Assembly: GCF_927798115.1 (NCBI RefSeq)
Contig: NZ_CAKMMG010000001.1
Coordinates: 2,232,001 to 2,296,000, forward strand
Length of the DNA: 64,000 bases
Reading direction: 5' to 3'
Source of the DNA: Paenibacillus auburnensis
GTDB taxonomy: Bacteria > Bacillota > Bacilli > Paenibacillales > Paenibacillaceae
The notes beneath the pieces were generated by a model, which had not been told where the DNA came from, did no database searches, and saw only the letters and a program-made list of their open reading frames with translations. Positions within the stretch are counted from its first letter, which is position 1. Every line of letters starts with the position of its first letter. The translations under genes were made by a program, and so were the position numbers. Positions 9,474 to 18,574 of this stretch are shown piece after piece.

Positions 9474-12400
9474 ATGGGGAACCAGAAATTGGCTAAATTA
9501 ATAAGTAAACCATCCGTCGCGCTGTTCACTTCCGTCCTTCTGCTGGCTGCTCCTCTGGGCAGTCCGGCATCGGCAGCCGGAACTGCGCCGGCACCCGTAA
9601 CACTTGCCGATCTGCTTAATCCGTCACAGCCGCTTATCCCAGCCTCATTGTCTGCCGCGCTGGAAGCGGCCAATCCGGCGCAGTCTCTGGCTGCAGCCGC
9701 AGCTCCAGCCGTCGTGGACAAGAACATCGACACGGCCTCTTCCGATAAAATCAGTGTCATCATCCAGCTCAGCGGCCAGGCTGTATCCGAAGCCAGACAT
9801 TCGGCCAGCCAGTCCAGACGCTCCTTCTCGGTGCAATCGGCTGAACAATCCGTAATGTCGGAGCAAACTGCATTTAAGAATACCGCCAGCTCCAAGGGTA
9901 TCGCGATGAAGGTCAACTACCAGTACAATACGGTGCTGAATGGTATGGAGGTTACCGTCAGCGCCAATCAGATTCCGAAGCTGGCCCAGCTCACCGGGGT
10001 CAAGGCCATCAGCCTGAACAGCACTTATTATCCGATTCCCCTGATCGAAGCTCCGGCTGCGGAGGGCAGCACCAGTGCTAACTTCGAAATAGATCCACTT
10101 GCGCAGATCGGTGCCGACACTGCCTGGCAGAGCGGATTCACAGGCAAAGGCGTAAAGGTTGGCGTTATTGATACCGGCGTTGACTACAAGCACCCCGATT
10201 TGAAGAATGCCTACAAAGGCGGCTATGATTCCTTCTACCAGGATAATGATCCCTATGAAGAGATTCCTGCGATCTTCGGCTTCGAGGGCACCAGCCACGG
10301 CACCCATGTGGCCGGAACCATTGTCGGACGCGGAGAGAATACCAGCTCCGAGGTCGTCCAGAAAGGGGTCGCTTACGAGGCCGACCTCTATGCTTATAAG
10401 GTGCTGGGGGCAACCTATGATGAGGGGAGCGGATTATACAAAACCTCCGGTACCTCGGCTCAGGTCATCGACGGCATTGAGCATGCCGTCAAGGATGGCA
10501 TGGATGTCATTAATCTGTCGCTCGGCTCGGACCTTGAGAAAGGCCCGGATTCGCCGGATTCCATCGCCGTGAATAATGCCGTGCTCTCCGGTGTCGTTGC
10601 CGTTGTAGCAAACGGAAATGCCGGAGCCGACGGCAAATATTATTATTCCATGGGCTCACCGGCCAGCTCCCAGCTGGCGATTTCCGTAGCCGCCGCCACT
10701 AGCACCAGCATCCATTACAGTGCCAATTTCAGTGCACAGCTGACAGACACAGTAACAGAAGAAGTGTACTCCGTGACAGACACAGTCTACTCCGATCTTC
10801 TCGGCTGGAGTTATAAAGGCGATAATTTCGGGGAGCTGCTGGGAACCGAACCGCTGGATGCAGTATATGCGGGACTAGGGGATTACAGCGACTATATCGA
10901 AGTCGGCGACGTTACAGGTAAGGTGGTTGTAGTCTCGCGCGGCAACCTGACGTTTGTAGATAAGGTCGCTATTGCCAAGAGCTATGGAGCAAAAGCTCTG
11001 ATCATCTTCAACGGTAATTCCCTGGAAGGATCGGAGGAGGCCGATCTCTCCGTAAGCATTCCCGGACGTGATGGCCCGATTGGGGATGTAGGTTTCCTTG
11101 GAGATGATTATGCCCATATTCCAACCTTTGACATGGCGGGTGCTGCAGGACGGGCCTTGGCCCGGGAGATTCTCGCGAATCCGGATAAACCGCTGCATAT
11201 TACCTTCGGCAAGGACTTTCCGATGACTATAAAGCCTGGCGACACGATTGCCAGCTTCAGCTCACGCGGACCGAATTCAGATGATAATTACGGCATTAAG
11301 CCGGACATCAGCGCACCGGGCGTGAACATTTTGTCCACGCTGCCGGAATACGCCGCCTATTACGGTGATCCTGAATATTCTTATTATTTTGACAGCGAGC
11401 CTAGTTATGATCTGGCCTATCACCGTTCCAGCGGCACCAGCATGGCCTCTCCGCACATCGCAGGTCTTGCGGTATTAATGACGCAGGCGCATCCGGACTG
11501 GACGCCGCTCGACATCCGGGCTGCGCTGGCCAACACGGCAGATGTCATCTCCGATGAGAGCGGCACGCCATACGATGTGTACTCCCAAGGCTCCGGACGG
11601 GCCGATGTGGCCAGCGCCCTGGTTACACCGGCTGTAGTGGAGGCCCTTGATCCGATTACCATCTATGATGAGAAAATGAATGCTTCAGTCATCGAGAGCG
11701 AAGCCAGCAATTTGAGCTTCGGAGCCATTGAACCGGGTTCCGCTCCGTTGTCCAAACCGCTGCGGCTCAAAAACTTCTCCGGTGAGAAAGTGACCTACAC
11801 CGCTTCCGTAGTGATGCACCCAAGTGTGACATCCGATCCTTCCGATCCGATCGCCACTCCGGATGTGAGCGACATTGAGATGACGCTTGGCGGCCTTGAT
11901 GCCTATTCCACCATCACTGCCGCCGCAGACTCCAGTACCTCCTTCACCCTATCTGCCCAAGCTGCGGATAGTGCAGCCCACGGTGTATATGAAGGCGAAA
12001 TCCTGCTGCAGAGTCCGGGGCTTCCTCCGCTGCATCTGCCATTTGTGATCCATGTCGGCAGCGATGTTGCCGATAACGATTTTGGCCTGGTTAATGGAAA
12101 TCTGACCAACAAAAGAATCTCTCCGGCTGCTCCAGCCGATCTGTCGGTCACCCTGGCGAATGATCATACCAACTTCATGGTGGTTGAAGTCAATGGTCTC
12201 AGCGAGGGCTATATCGGACGAATTTCCGACTGGTATGATCTGAACACCGAGACCCAGACGCTGTCTACACTTCCTGAAGGCAGAGTGAACTTCGAAAATA
12301 TTGACGGAAGCTACTCGGACGGAACCGTAGATGAGTACGGAAATTACGTAATTAAGCATCTGGAGCCGGGACAATATAAGCTTGGCGTATATGCGGTGCA

Positions 12401-13862
12401 ATATGACGAGAGCTTCGAGGTCACAGATGTGCAGCTTGTAAACATGACGTTCTATATGGTGGGAGAAGACGGAGAGACTTCCCTGCCAACTGAGCCTACA
12501 CCAGATCCGGGCAGCGGGGGCGGCGGTGCAACACCAACACCAGCGCCAACGCCAACCCCTACTCAAGCGCCAGGTAATGGTGGCGGCGGTGGCGGTGGCG
12601 GAGCTGCTGCACCGGCACCAACCGCAAGCAGCAGTCCGGCAAGCCCTGCGGAACCGCTATCGGCCGTAGTTGAACCAGGGCAAACCATTGCCGCCCTTAC
12701 CGCAACCTCTGCTCCGGACGGAGATCAGACCGTATTCACGATCACCAATGCTGAGCTTCAGAAGGCGCTGGATGCAAAGACAGCTTCTACCGTCTACAGT
12801 GTCACTGCCGCCTCAACAGAGAACGGCAGCGCCAAGGCCAGTCTGAAGCTGACAGCTGAGCAAGTGAAGCTGCTGCAGTCCGCACCTGCGGACAGTGCAC
12901 TCGCCTTCACCTGGAACAGTGCATCGGTATCCCTGCCGCTGTCCGCTCTATCTGGACTTGCAGCCAATGCCGGTCTGACCGTCTCGATCGCACCAGATAC
13001 CACTAGCAAGGCGGCATTTGCCACAGGCTACGCTAGTGCGGCGATACTCGGAACGCCGTATACCTTCGAAGCTGTTTCGATAGTGGCAGGCGTTCCCTCC
13101 AAAGTCACCTTCGCACCGGATCAGATCGTCCACCGGGCCTTCCTGCTGGATAAAGGCATTAATGCCGCGAATGCAGGCGCACTGTATACAGAGGGCGGCC
13201 AGGTATATCCTGTGCCTGCCAAGTTCAAGACATTAACGGATGGATCAACCTTAGTCACTATCAGCCGTCCGGGCCTCTCCACTTATGCAGCTGCAACGAG
13301 AGCGATCACCTTCACGGACATCGGCTCTTCCTGGGCGAAGAGCCAAATCCAGACCCTGGCCGGCAAGTTCATTCTGAACGGAACTTCAGCAAATACATTC
13401 TCGCCGAAGAATCCGGTCACCCGTGCAGAGTTTGCCTCCATGCTAGTGACCGCAATCGGACTGGATAAAGCCACAACAACGAATGCGTTCACTGATATCA
13501 AGGGAAGCGAATGGTATGCACAGGATGTGAATGCCGCCTATCAAGCCGGCCTGATCACCGGCTATGATGGAGGCTTCAGACCAAAAGACGAGATTACGCG
13601 CCAGGACCTGACTGTCATGCTGGCCAGAGCGGTTAAGCTGCTGGACATCAAGTTCACCAGCGGTACCGCAAGCGTGCCTTATGGCGATGCCGCAGCTTTC
13701 AGCAGCTACGCCAAGGACAGCATCCAGGCGGTCAGCGATGCCGGCCTGATGCAGGGCGAAAGCCAGCAGGGGCAGTTCATTTTCCACCCTGCCCTGCCAA
13801 CCACCCGCGAAGCCGCAGCCAAGGTGCTGTATCAGCTGCTTAGCTTAGGCGGACTGATTTAG
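9474..13862 (+). CDS. Cell-surface S8 protease (Vpr/lactocepin-like) with I9 propeptide, PA domain and three SLH domains
   Basis: 1462 residues from ATG 9474; a TTG at 9489 is an alternative start. A signal peptide (hydrophobic core ending near SPASA) is followed by an I9-like propeptide (~80-185). The S8 domain has catalytic Asp233 (GVIDTGVDYKHPDL), His275 (GTSHGTHVAG) and Ser656 (SSGTSMASPHIAG). A PA domain is inserted before the serine (VVVVSRGNLTFVDKVAIAKS). Then come Fn3-like beta domains, a Pro/Thr and Gly-rich linker, and three SLH repeats (FTDIGSSWAKSQIQTLAGK; FTDIKGSEWYAQDVNAAYQ; YAKDSIQAVSDAGL) that anchor proteins to pyruvylated wall polymer. It starts 25 bp after the first protease gene and probably shares its transcript. 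Likely roles are extracellular protein breakdown or processing of surface proteins. Confidence 0.9.
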   Translation: MGNQKLAKLISKPSVALFTSVLLLAAPLGSPASAAGTAPAPVTLADLLNPSQPLIPASLSAALEAANPAQSLAAAAAPAVVDKNIDTASSDKISVIIQLSGQAVSEARHSASQSRRSFSVQSAEQSVMSEQTAFKNTASSKGIAMKVNYQYNTVLNGMEVTVSANQIPKLAQLTGVKAISLNSTYYPIPLIEAPAAEGSTSANFEIDPLAQIGADTAWQSGFTGKGVKVGVIDTGVDYKHPDLKNAYKGGYDSFYQDNDPYEEIPAIFGFEGTSHGTHVAGTIVGRGENTSSEVVQKGVAYEADLYAYKVLGATYDEGSGLYKTSGTSAQVIDGIEHAVKDGMDVINLSLGSDLEKGPDSPDSIAVNNAVLSGVVAVVANGNAGADGKYYYSMGSPASSQLAISVAAATSTSIHYSANFSAQLTDTVTEEVYSVTDTVYSDLLGWSYKGDNFGELLGTEPLDAVYAGLGDYSDYIEVGDVTGKVVVVSRGNLTFVDKVAIAKSYGAKALIIFNGNSLEGSEEADLSVSIPGRDGPIGDVGFLGDDYAHIPTFDMAGAAGRALAREILANPDKPLHITFGKDFPMTIKPGDTIASFSSRGPNSDDNYGIKPDISAPGVNILSTLPEYAAYYGDPEYSYYFDSEPSYDLAYHRSSGTSMASPHIAGLAVLMTQAHPDWTPLDIRAALANTADVISDESGTPYDVYSQGSGRADVASALVTPAVVEALDPITIYDEKMNASVIESEASNLSFGAIEPGSAPLSKPLRLKNFSGEKVTYTASVVMHPSVTSDPSDPIATPDVSDIEMTLGGLDAYSTITAAADSSTSFTLSAQAADSAAHGVYEGEILLQSPGLPPLHLPFVIHVGSDVADNDFGLVNGNLTNKRISPAAPADLSVTLANDHTNFMVVEVNGLSEGYIGRISDWYDLNTETQTLSTLPEGRVNFENIDGSYSDGTVDEYGNYVIKHLEPGQYKLGVYAVQYDESFEVTDVQLVNMTFYMVGEDGETSLPTEPTPDPGSGGGGATPTPAPTPTPTQAPGNGGGGGGGGAAAPAPTASSSPASPAEPLSAVVEPGQTIAALTATSAPDGDQTVFTITNAELQKALDAKTASTVYSVTAASTENGSAKASLKLTAEQVKLLQSAPADSALAFTWNSASVSLPLSALSGLAANAGLTVSIAPDTTSKAAFATGYASAAILGTPYTFEAVSIVAGVPSKVTFAPDQIVHRAFLLDKGINAANAGALYTEGGQVYPVPAKFKTLTDGSTLVTISRPGLSTYAAATRAITFTDIGSSWAKSQIQTLAGKFILNGTSANTFSPKNPVTRAEFASMLVTAIGLDKATTTNAFTDIKGSEWYAQDVNAAYQAGLITGYDGGFRPKDEITRQDLTVMLARAVKLLDIKFTSGTASVPYGDAAAFSSYAKDSIQAVSDAGLMQGESQQGQFIFHPALPTTREAAAKVLYQLLSLGGLI

Positions 13863-13879
13863 AAGGCTATAACGAAGAA

Positions 13880-13917
13880 GCCCCCTGCCATCGGGAAGCT
13901 GATGGCAGGGGGCTTTT
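13880..13917 (+). terminator. Strong terminator after the SLH protease, probably bidirectional
   Basis: A perfect 13-bp stem, GCCCCCTGCCATC pairing with GATGGCAGGGGGC, with an 8-nt loop and TTTT. The complementary strand ends in TTCTTC, so it may also stop the converging pse operon, which ends at 13945. Confidence 0.9.
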
Positions 13918-13944
13918 CAATTCGCTAAATAACCCGTTGGCAAA

Positions 13945-14994
13945 TTACAATAACAGCTCCCAGCTTAATGGAGTTCCCGCTTTCAGATCTCTTTTCATTT
14001 GCTTTCCGATAAGCAGATCATAATATTTCGGATCCAGACCGAAGCCTGGACGGATCACCCTTAGATTCGCTGTCGTCAACACTTCACCAGCCTTGATATC
14101 CTTAGCAATGTAAATGGACCGTCGGAATTGGAGGGAATGTTCTTCCTCCTTAGTTGGACCGATAGCAACCCCGCCCAGTGACCTCCACGCGGTATCCGTC
14201 TCTTTCACGAGGGCAGCGAATTCTTCCGGCTCCAGGGAAAAAGCAGCATCGACGCCGCCTTCCTCACGGTTAAGGGTAAAATGCTTTTCAATTACAGTGC
14301 TGCCAAGTGCTACACTTGCCACAGCCGCTCCAATTCCCAGGGTATGGTCGGATAGGCCCACCTGACAATGAAATACATCTCTTAAATAGGGAATCGTGTT
14401 CAGGTTCGAATTTTCAGGTGAAGCCGGATAGCTGCTTGTGCATTTTAATAAAATATAATCATCGCATCCTGCTTCCGAGATTGTCTTGACTACATTTTCA
14501 ATTTCACCAAGCGAGGCCATGCCTGTTGAAATAATCATCGGCTTTCCTTTGGAAGCGACCTTTTGTAATAATGGGATGTCATTATTTTCGAAGGAGGCAA
14601 TTTTGTAGCAGGGAACACCAAGGGATTCTAAAAATTCAAGCGAAGTTTCATCAAACGGTGTGCTAAACGGAATCATTCCTAATGCCTTACAGGATTCAAA
14701 AATCGGCTCATGCCATTCCCAAGGGGTATAGGCCTCTTTATAAAGATCAAATAATGACTTTCCTTTCCAGAGTCCATTCGATTCGATCCTGAAACCTCCG
14801 TCCTGGATCTGAAGTGTCATCGTATCAGGCGTATACGTTTGAATTTTGAATGCGTGCGCTCCTGCTTTTGCCGCTGCCTTGACTATTTCGAGCGCCCGGT
14901 CAAGGGACTGATTATGATTCCCTGACATTTCCGCTATGATAAACGGAGGGTGGCCGTTGCCTATCCGTCTGTTACCGATCGTTATTTCCTTCAT
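13945..14994 (-). CDS. pseI: Pseudaminic acid synthase
   Basis: 349 residues from ATG 14994. An in-frame TTG at 15006 directly abuts the GAGGAGG and is too close to it. The enzyme condenses 2,4-diacetamido-2,4,6-trideoxy-L-altrose with phosphoenolpyruvate to give pseudaminic acid, in the cytoplasm. The NeuB-type TIM barrel shows FIIAEMSGNHNQ, AFKIQTYTPDTMTL, STPFDETSLEFLE, MIISTGMASLGEIE, LLKCTSSYPA, VGLSDHTLG and VIEKHFTLNRE. A C-terminal SAF/antifreeze-like domain (~290-349) completes the usual family length. PseI is told from NeuB by its partners PseB/C/G/H and by the EMSGNHNQ start. It overlaps the end of pseH by 23 nt and is the last gene of the operon. Confidence 0.9.
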   Translation of the reverse strand: MKEITIGNRRIGNGHPPFIIAEMSGNHNQSLDRALEIVKAAAKAGAHAFKIQTYTPDTMTLQIQDGGFRIESNGLWKGKSLFDLYKEAYTPWEWHEPIFESCKALGMIPFSTPFDETSLEFLESLGVPCYKIASFENNDIPLLQKVASKGKPMIISTGMASLGEIENVVKTISEAGCDDYILLKCTSSYPASPENSNLNTIPYLRDVFHCQVGLSDHTLGIGAAVASVALGSTVIEKHFTLNREEGGVDAAFSLEPEEFAALVKETDTAWRSLGGVAIGPTKEEEHSLQFRRSIYIAKDIKAGEVLTTANLRVIRPGFGLDPKYYDLLIGKQMKRDLKAGTPLSWELLL

Positions 14995-15544
14995 TGGCCC
15001 TAACAACCTCCTCTTTCAGAAATTCACTTTGTTTCTCCCACTGTTCCTTGAATAGGCCCATTAACACCACATCAATATATTGATTATTTTTCAGAAGCTG
15101 CTTTACCAGCCTGCCTTCTTCGGCAAAACCTAATTTGTGGTGATAGGATAGGCTCCTCCGGTTAAAGTCCAGGATTTGAGCACAGACCTTCCTCATAGGC
15201 CTTTCTTTAAAAATGTAATCCAAAGCTAAGATCCCCATGGCCTTCCCGGACCCGCGGGGACAGGACGTATCTCCAATATAAAAGCCCCACTCACAGGTTT
15301 GGTTCTTGGGATCAATGTGTGAGAAGTTCACGAACCCAACTGGCTTTTCCTGATAAAAACACAGTTTAATCAGCTTCCCTGCATCCTTTTGCACAGCCTC
15401 TAACCAGCGGTAATGCTCCTCTAACGGGATCAGATCATCATGATTCATAAAAGGACGGATATGATCAGCGTTTCGCCATTCCCATACAAGGTTTATTTCG
15501 TTCCGGCCTAAATCCCCCAGTCTATAATCATGAATGGATGTCAT
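14972..15544 (-). CDS. pseH: UDP-4-amino-4,6-dideoxy-N-acetyl-L-altrosamine N-acetyltransferase
   Basis: 190 residues; the ATG at 15544 lies just behind GGAGGGG inside the end of pseG. GNAT fold: an N-terminal NLVWEWRNADHIRPFM segment, substrate strands, then the acetyl-CoA loop CPRGSGKAMGILALDYIF in place of the classical Q/RxxGxG/A, and NRRSLSYHHKLGFAEEG. PseH acetylates the 4-amino group of the altrosamine sugar nucleotide using acetyl-CoA. The gene order pseG-pseH-pseI with overlaps supports the assignment. Related SpsD-type acetyltransferases of spore coat clusters are an alternative name. Confidence 0.85.
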   Translation of the reverse strand: MTSIHDYRLGDLGRNEINLVWEWRNADHIRPFMNHDDLIPLEEHYRWLEAVQKDAGKLIKLCFYQEKPVGFVNFSHIDPKNQTCEWGFYIGDTSCPRGSGKAMGILALDYIFKERPMRKVCAQILDFNRRSLSYHHKLGFAEEGRLVKQLLKNNQYIDVVLMGLFKEQWEKQSEFLKEEVVRANEGNNDR

Positions 15545-16607
15545 TGTCCCCTCCCATAATCCTGTCTATGACCTCATTGAATTTATCCTCTCCCATAAGC
15601 TGAAGGGCCTGCTTAGACATCTCTTCCACCAGTGACGGGCTGGCAAGCATCGTGTTCAAACCATGCTCAATGCTTATAGCTGTAACTTCGGCACTATCCC
15701 CCAAGCAACAAGTTGCCCCCTGTTCATGCACCCGTTTGGTTATTTCCCTTTGATTATCCGCAGTTATAATGGAAAGTGAAGGTAATCCTAAATAACACCG
15801 CTCCCAGGTAGAGCTTCCGCCTGCGCCGATGGCAAAGTCGGCCTTCCGCATTAAATCTGCCATGTAATCAATCTGACAATGAAAAAATGCGTTCGCCATA
15901 GGGGTGCACAGTTGTTCAATGACATCCTTGTTTGTATTCATTTCACCTACTACGACATCAAGGTGTAAATTCGAATATTGGCGTTTATTTAATATTTGTA
16001 ACGTCTTTAATGTTTCATGGGTAGGGTCTGTACCCCCAAAAAAGACAAGAATTCTGTTAATACTTCCATCACGCTCGGCCAGCTGCTTCTTCATTGACCG
16101 AAATTCAGGCCGAAGGATGGCATAACTGGTCCCCACTAACATCACACAGCTATCCGGGACTAAACCATGATAACGGTCCCCGGCAGATGAACTATTCTGA
16201 TCCAGTACAATACTGCATTGATGCGGCCGGTCGGCTAAGTCATCGATTACAACAAGCTTCGCCACATTCGCTTCTATTAAGCTCTCCCAGCGTTGATCGA
16301 TTCCATAATGGTCAATGATCAGGCAATCTACAGGGGAAGAGGCCATAAGAATTTGTAAGGTTTCCATCGCATCTGTTTTGAAGTCCACCCGTAGCCAGGA
16401 TGCATCTGCCCGTTCACTCCGGAAAGGCAGTAAAAATACAGGATAGCCCTGGCCCCTAATATAGCTTGCCAGATTCCCGGGCAAATCACGGCAAATGAAC
16501 GAAACCTTCGCCTGTCTGGTTTTAAGTTCATGAGCCAGTGTTAAACACCGCATGACATGGCCTGTACCCATTTCATATGAAGAATCGACCCGAAAGATTA
16601 TATTCAT
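15528..16607 (-). CDS. pseG: UDP-2,4-diacetamido-2,4,6-trideoxy-L-altrose hydrolase
   Basis: 359 residues. PseG cleaves the UDP sugar to release the free 2,4-diacetamido-sugar for PseI. The GT-B-like fold is visible: the N-terminal loop FRVDSSYEMGTGHVMRCLTLA contains the catalytic His of GxGHxxR, then VIDHYGID, VIDDLADRPH, LVFFGGTDPTH-like ILVFFGGTDPTHETL and the GAGGSSTWERCYLGLPSL uridine-binding segment. Length is normal to slightly long. It starts 2 bp after the cytidylyltransferase gene and overlaps pseH by 17 bp, so translation is probably coupled. B. subtilis SpsG is the same family, consistent with a spore-surface role. Confidence 0.9.
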   Translation of the reverse strand: MNIIFRVDSSYEMGTGHVMRCLTLAHELKTRQAKVSFICRDLPGNLASYIRGQGYPVFLLPFRSERADASWLRVDFKTDAMETLQILMASSPVDCLIIDHYGIDQRWESLIEANVAKLVVIDDLADRPHQCSIVLDQNSSSAGDRYHGLVPDSCVMLVGTSYAILRPEFRSMKKQLAERDGSINRILVFFGGTDPTHETLKTLQILNKRQYSNLHLDVVVGEMNTNKDVIEQLCTPMANAFFHCQIDYMADLMRKADFAIGAGGSSTWERCYLGLPSLSIITADNQREITKRVHEQGATCCLGDSAEVTAISIEHGLNTMLASPSLVEEMSKQALQLMGEDKFNEVIDRIMGGDNDIHS

Positions 16608-16609
16608 TG

Positions 16610-17362
16610 TTATGCTCTCCTATGACCGTCTGCTTTCTTTTGTTCGATATGAGCGTTAATTAATACCCAATCCGGATTCTCCTGCAAAAGGGTGATCACA
16701 TCATCCAGCGTGAACCCTTCCCTTCTTTTCCCGCACAGGGCCGTTATTAACCTCGACATTAATTCAAAATCCTCTTCTGTATCCACTGTGAGGCGATAAG
16801 AGCTTAAGTCTTTGCTGTGCTTAACTTGCCCTAATCTGAATACCTCAGGATGCTGGTACAAATACAAGGTAACATGTTCCCGTTCTGCAGCATTACCCGC
16901 TTCCTTAAACGTCTGTTCCAATACCTTCATGGAGAACACTTCAACATCATATCCACGCGGATAGGTTCTCTCTATAGTGTTAGATACATAATCAACGCGT
17001 TCTGAACGGGATAGAAATACATTTATTACCCTGTCTATCACAGCCGGGTCCAGTAACGGGCAGTCTGAAGTAAGACGGACAACGATATCTGCCCCATACC
17101 AACAAGCGGCCTGATAATACCTTGACAAGACATCGTCCTCCGGCCCACGGTAGTAATCCACCGCCATTCGTTTACACAAGTCGATGATGGGCTGTTCTGT
17201 ATCTTTGGTCGTAGTAGCAATGACAATTTGGTCTATGGTTTTGGATCGTCTGACTTGCTCGATCTGATATTCCAGTACTGACTTGCCTGCAACTTCTTTC
17301 ATAATTTTCCCCGGCAGTCTGGTCGATCCCATTCTTGCCTGTATGACCGCTACAATTTTCAT
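16610..17362 (-). CDS. SpsF-type cytidylyltransferase, probably activating pseudaminic acid to CMP-Pse
   Basis: 250 residues with the nucleotidyltransferase start MKIVAVIQARMGSTRLPGK, the typical QARMGSxRLPGK loop that binds CTP. It is followed by IATTTKDTEQPI, the metal-site segment RLTSDCPLLDP and RLTVDTEEDFELM. The family (SpsF of B. subtilis spore coat polysaccharide clusters) differs in sequence from the classical PseF/NeuA type, but the pathway needs a CMP-sugar step and no other candidate exists here. Functional equivalence to PseF is therefore inference from context. It lies between pseC (15 bp away) and pseG (2 bp). Confidence 0.85.
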   Translation of the reverse strand: MKIVAVIQARMGSTRLPGKIMKEVAGKSVLEYQIEQVRRSKTIDQIVIATTTKDTEQPIIDLCKRMAVDYYRGPEDDVLSRYYQAACWYGADIVVRLTSDCPLLDPAVIDRVINVFLSRSERVDYVSNTIERTYPRGYDVEVFSMKVLEQTFKEAGNAAEREHVTLYLYQHPEVFRLGQVKHSKDLSSYRLTVDTEEDFELMSRLITALCGKRREGFTLDDVITLLQENPDWVLINAHIEQKKADGHRRA

Positions 17363-17377
17363 AGGATCTCCTTCATA

Positions 17378-18574
17378 TTATTTGGAGTAATAGTCCAAAA
17401 CTTTATTTACAGCACAGATCACGTCGTGAACGTCCTGCTCTGACATCCCCTGGAACAACGGCAGCGTAATAATCCTGTTATACAATTGTTCCGCGTTCGG
17501 GCAACTCCCTTCCTGGTAACCGAGCTCTTGATAATAAGGTAAGAGATGCACAGGGATATAGTGCACATTAACACCAATGTTCTCCTTTAGCAGCGCTTCA
17601 AAGATATCCTTCCTGCTGCCGCTTAGCTGTTCCAAATTCAGAGCGATGATATACAGATGCCAGCTGGAGGCACCCTCACTACTTTGGTAAGGAATTTGAA
17701 TAGCTTGGGTATGCCGGAATGCCTCATTATACATAGCCGCATATTTTTTCCTTAAATCAACAAACAGATCTAATTTCTTGAGCTGGCTTAGGCCAAGTGC
17801 TGCCTGGATATCCGTCAACCGGTAGTTATACCCTAGGAATTGCATTTCATAGTACCAGGGGCCATGATTCTGAATCATATGATCAGGGTTACGGGTAATG
17901 CCATGTGTCCGAAATTGCAGCAGCTTCTCATAATACAGCGGGTTGTTCGTCGTGATCATTCCGCCTTCTCCCGTTGTTATATGCTTTACAGGGTGAAAGC
18001 TGAACATTGTCATGTCGCCAATGGAGCCAATGCTTTTATTCTTATATTTTGCACCAAGCGCATGTGCCGCATCTTCAATCACGATTAAGTTATTGTCCCT
18101 GGCAATGGTATGGATCTCATCAAGCTCAGCCGGCTGGCCTGTAAAATGGACTGGAATGATTGCTTTTGTGCGTTCTGTTATCTTTTCCCTGATCCGCTTG
18201 GGATCCAGATTGTAGGTTAACGGATCGATGTCAGCGAAAACCGGTGTTGCTCCTTGATATAATATACAGTTGGCTGAAGCGGCAAAGGTCATTGGTGTGG
18301 TAATAACCTCATGCCCCGCGCCAATTCCGGCTGCATAGCAGGCGCCGTGTAAGGCTGCTGTTCCGCTTGTGAAGGCCACCGCATACTTCGCTCCTGTGAA
18401 CCTTGCGATTTCAGCTTCAAACTGCTCAATGGCAGGGCCGGTCGTTATGAAATCACTTTGTAACACCTGAACAACCGAGGCAATATCTGCCTCATCGATG
18501 AATTGTCTTCCATAAGGCAAATAGTGACTGCGTACGGGAGTCCCTCCATGGATTGCTAATGTGCCGCCGCTCAT
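17378..18574 (-). CDS. pseC: UDP-4-keto-6-deoxy-N-acetyl-L-altrosamine 4-aminotransferase (DegT/DnrJ/EryC1/StrS family)
   Basis: 398 residues, normal for the family. PLP-dependent sugar aminotransferase that transfers an amino group from glutamate to the 4-keto sugar. Visible motifs: FTSGTAALHGACYAAGIG (cofactor phosphate loop), VIEDAAHALGAKYK (Asp contacting the pyridine nitrogen), and FHPVKHITTGEGG with Lys197 as Schiff-base lysine. The C-terminal HYIPVHLLPYYQ segment also fits. It overlaps the upstream epimerase gene by 4 bp (ATGA). The chemical step is assigned from the surrounding pse genes; alone it could be any sugar-4-aminotransferase such as SpsC. Confidence 0.88.
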   Translation of the reverse strand: MSGGTLAIHGGTPVRSHYLPYGRQFIDEADIASVVQVLQSDFITTGPAIEQFEAEIARFTGAKYAVAFTSGTAALHGACYAAGIGAGHEVITTPMTFAASANCILYQGATPVFADIDPLTYNLDPKRIREKITERTKAIIPVHFTGQPAELDEIHTIARDNNLIVIEDAAHALGAKYKNKSIGSIGDMTMFSFHPVKHITTGEGGMITTNNPLYYEKLLQFRTHGITRNPDHMIQNHGPWYYEMQFLGYNYRLTDIQAALGLSQLKKLDLFVDLRKKYAAMYNEAFRHTQAIQIPYQSSEGASSWHLYIIALNLEQLSGSRKDIFEALLKENIGVNVHYIPVHLLPYYQELGYQEGSCPNAEQLYNRIITLPLFQGMSEQDVHDVICAVNKVLDYYSK

